A stretch of 64,000 bases of DNA, from contig NZ_BBQI01000006.1 of assembly GCF_001652915.1 (NCBI RefSeq), positions 79,451-143,450 of the forward strand, in the 5' to 3' direction. Under the pieces are notes generated by a model, which saw only the letters and a list, made by a program, of their open reading frames with translations, did no database searches and was not told the origin of the DNA. Shown here in pieces: positions 62,608-64,000 of this stretch. A program made the translations under genes and the position numbers. This DNA comes from Cupriavidus sp. D384. Lineage in GTDB: Bacteria; Pseudomonadota; Gammaproteobacteria; Burkholderiales; Burkholderiaceae. Numbering within the stretch: position 1 is the stretch's first letter; every line of letters begins with the position of its first letter.

Positions 62608-62856
62608 CTAGCTATCTTCGGGATACACGTGCGGAATCGTGGGAATGTCTATCGCGCAGTAGCCTTGTGCAGCGATGTCAGCAAGCACACCTACCGCGCT
62701 CAGTCCCAGCATTGGTGTTGATTCGGTTAGTACGCCGTGGTCTTCGCGCTCGATGGCCCCGAACCACTGCAGCACAGCAGCGGGCAGGTCTTCGAGTCTA
62801 CGTTCTCGCGTAACGAAAATAGCCTTGGCGCCGCTGCGATAGAGCGTGATTTGCAC
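62608..62856 (-). CDS. Small conserved-looking protein, function unknown
   Basis: 82 residues starting with GTG 62856: ITLYRSGAKAIFVTRERRLE, a hydrophobic-charged helix LPAAVLQWFGAIEREDHG, and a tail ending AAQGYCAIDIPTIPHVYPED. Beta-rich start and helix, no signal or membrane segment. A weak AGGGAC precedes the start. I do not recognise a family, but the residue pattern is protein-like and neighbouring small genes share its strand. Other frames here look like its shadows. Confidence 0.55.
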   Translation of the reverse strand: MQITLYRSGAKAIFVTRERRLEDLPAAVLQWFGAIEREDHGVLTESTPMLGLSAVGVLADIAAQGYCAIDIPTIPHVYPEDS

Positions 62857-63151
62857 GGATGGTCCCTAAGGCCTGTGGGCAGCAGCCATACTAGCACGCG
62901 GTTTCCAGCGCCTATCGAACTTTCCGCCATACGATCAGAGAGTTATGACCCTGGGACGTCTCGCATGCAGAGCGGTGCGAGCGCGGGGTATGGCGACCCG
63001 GGTGACATCGCCGAGCAGTAGGTCATCTAGATAATTTTTCTACTGCCGGTGCAATTGCCCCAACCTACCGATAACGTCGAGAGAGAGACGGCTTCCGCGC
63101 AGGCTCTTCGGACGCAGCGACGGCCAGCCACGAAAATTCGTCGGTTCTGCG

Positions 63152-63394
63152 TTAGGTCCCCTCGTCCGGTACGTTGTACAGATCGCGCAGCCGATTCGCA
63201 AACGGGCGGATTGCCTCCAGGCATGCAGTGCTGTTGCCACCTTCCATGGTCGACAGACTCCAGTTGCAACCACCTGCGTCCGCGGAATGCCATAACACGT
63301 CGCCAAAGCAGGCGCCTTCGCATTCCGAAAACTTTGCCTGTTCTGCACGAAGCATGGCGCGCAATTCGGCCTTGTTCTTAAGCTGTCTCGACAT
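63152..63394 (-). CDS. Small hypothetical protein
   Basis: 80 residues from ATG 63394, behind AAGGAAGGAG: SRQLKNKAELRAMLRAEQAK, then a Cys-containing stretch (CEGACFGDVLWHSADAGGCN) and a helical end with RLRDLYNVPDEG. No family known to me. Composition and ribosome site make it believable. It may share a transcript with the gene starting at 63810. Confidence 0.55.
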   Translation of the reverse strand: MSRQLKNKAELRAMLRAEQAKFSECEGACFGDVLWHSADAGGCNWSLSTMEGGNSTACLEAIRPFANRLRDLYNVPDEGT

Positions 63395-63525
63395 AGAGTC
63401 TCACTCCTTCCTTTGCAAGCAAAGCCTTTCGCATAGCCGCTTGGGCAAGCGGATCACGTCATTCGATCAGCAACGGCTCAGCATCTCGCCCCGCACGGGT
63501 ACGCATGGCAAGCGGCATCCCCGTG

Positions 63526-63810
63526 TCAGATACCCGCCAGCGATTCGCCCCTGACAAGTCCTTCGATGATGTCCGCCCCGTGCTGGACCGCTGCGCGCTT
63601 GGCCACACCCAAATCGGCCCACTGTGCATCCGGTACTTGAAAGACTCGCCCGCTGTCGGCTGTCGGCGCGATACCCTCACGACAGATCACTACGGAAGCG
63701 CTGTAGCTACGGTCCGGCCTTCGTTCATGCCATTCACGCGGTGGATCGTATTTGTAGACTAGCGGGTAAATGTCGAAGCCTTTGCTGTTTGCTGCCGGAT
63801 AAGTGTCCAT
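63526..63810 (-). CDS. Small hypothetical protein
   Basis: 94 residues from ATG 63810, with GGGAG six bases before. Sequence FDIYPLVYKYDPPREWHERR, SYSASVVICREGI, a proline-free helix AQWADLGVAKRAAVQHGADI and the end LVRGESLAG. It looks like a small cytoplasmic protein of beta-beta-alpha build; I recall similar short Burkholderiales proteins without function. Same strand as the small genes at 63152 and 62608. Confidence 0.55.
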   Translation of the reverse strand: MDTYPAANSKGFDIYPLVYKYDPPREWHERRPDRSYSASVVICREGIAPTADSGRVFQVPDAQWADLGVAKRAAVQHGADIIEGLVRGESLAGI

Positions 63811-63892
63811 GTCATGCTCCCAAGGGGTCGTCTCCCACTCTACGCTGATTGTCCGCGACGGCCAGCATTTATTTTTGGGCCTGGACGGACCC

Positions 63893-63921
63893 TAGGACGA
63901 CGACGTAGGACAACGACCTAC
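63893..63921. promoter_or_regulatory. TAGGAC direct repeats with a short dyad
   Basis: TAGGACGACGAC (63893-63904) and TAGGACAACGAC (63906-63917) are 13-bp-spaced near copies; GTAGG (63905-63909) and CCTAC (63917-63921) form a dyad across 7 bp. Likely a binding site for a response regulator or similar, for the gene starting beyond the right edge. Confidence 0.4.
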
Positions 63922-63947
63922 ATCCCTCGACGATGTTCCCGTTCAGC

Positions 63948-64000
63948 ATGACAGTCTCTCGCAAACTCTTGCGACACGGGCTAACCGCCGCATTGATCAA
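63948..64000 (+). CDS. Possible start of an exported protein (cut by window edge)
   Basis: ATG 63948 opens a frame MTVSRKLLRHGLTAALI running off the window, with a positively charged then hydrophobic start like a signal peptide. There is no clear ribosome site; too short for more. Confidence 0.25.
   Translation, partial: MTVSRKLLRHGLTAALI

Overview
The window is GC-rich DNA from a beta-proteobacterium of the Burkholderiaceae, most likely Cupriavidus or a close Ralstonia relative (inference). Reasons: several tripartite-tricarboxylate (Bug-type) substrate-binding proteins, CoA-transferase/acyl-CoA catabolic operons with IclR, LysR or PrpR-like regulators, an OmpC-like Burkholderiales porin, and tandem DUF1254 proteins. 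No rRNA, tRNA, CRISPR array or replication origin was seen. The density of catabolic and accessory genes suggests a secondary replicon, but this is inference.

Layout. 1-5653: a TetR regulator diverges from an aldehyde dehydrogenase, an AlkJ-like alcohol dehydrogenase and a secreted SdsA-type alkyl sulfatase; together they would turn alkyl sulfates into fatty acids. 5654-13375: a mobile or accessory stretch with a small membrane protein, a phage-type zinc finger, a tyrosine recombinase, repeat relics, a C-terminally short YheS-like ABC-F protein and a hipBA pair. 13628-16234: a CqsA/LqsA-type autoinducer synthase and its histidine kinase, i.e. alpha-hydroxyketone quorum sensing. 17021-18365: a DUF1488 protein and a CDF metal exporter. 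18539-26437: an IclR regulator, an enoyl-CoA hydratase/CoA-transferase/acyl-CoA dehydrogenase/Bug operon, a LysR regulator and mmsA. 26622-27746: an exported protein with a possible permuted NlpC/P60-like site.

28017-35296: a minus-strand operon (CoA-transferase, HMG-CoA-lyase-like enzyme, Bug, atypical SDR, Bug) behind a sigma-54 promoter, facing a PrpR-like sigma-54 activator; between them lies a helically phased heptamer array. 35379-37147: a 5'-truncated Bug gene and a 3-hydroxyacyl-CoA dehydrogenase. 37676-45917: livKHMGF, an amidase, a carbamoylase-like M20 hydrolase and an XRE-cupin regulator in one direction, apparently started from a second sigma-54 promoter. 46754-49434: an AspT-type antiporter, a DUF4239 protein and an unlisted 44-residue membrane peptide. 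49604-52814: two DUF1254/DUF1214 proteins. 53180-58680: a compact operon (split ThDP decarboxylase, GMC dehydrogenase, MFS carrier, porin) closed by a strong terminator and facing a Crp/Fnr regulator. 59686-62252: a MetA-type outer-membrane protein and a third DUF1254 gene broken by one missing base. 62608-64000: small hypothetical genes.

Shared logic: each transport/CoA-catabolism block is paired with its own regulator, and several intergenic palindromes sit where operators would be expected.
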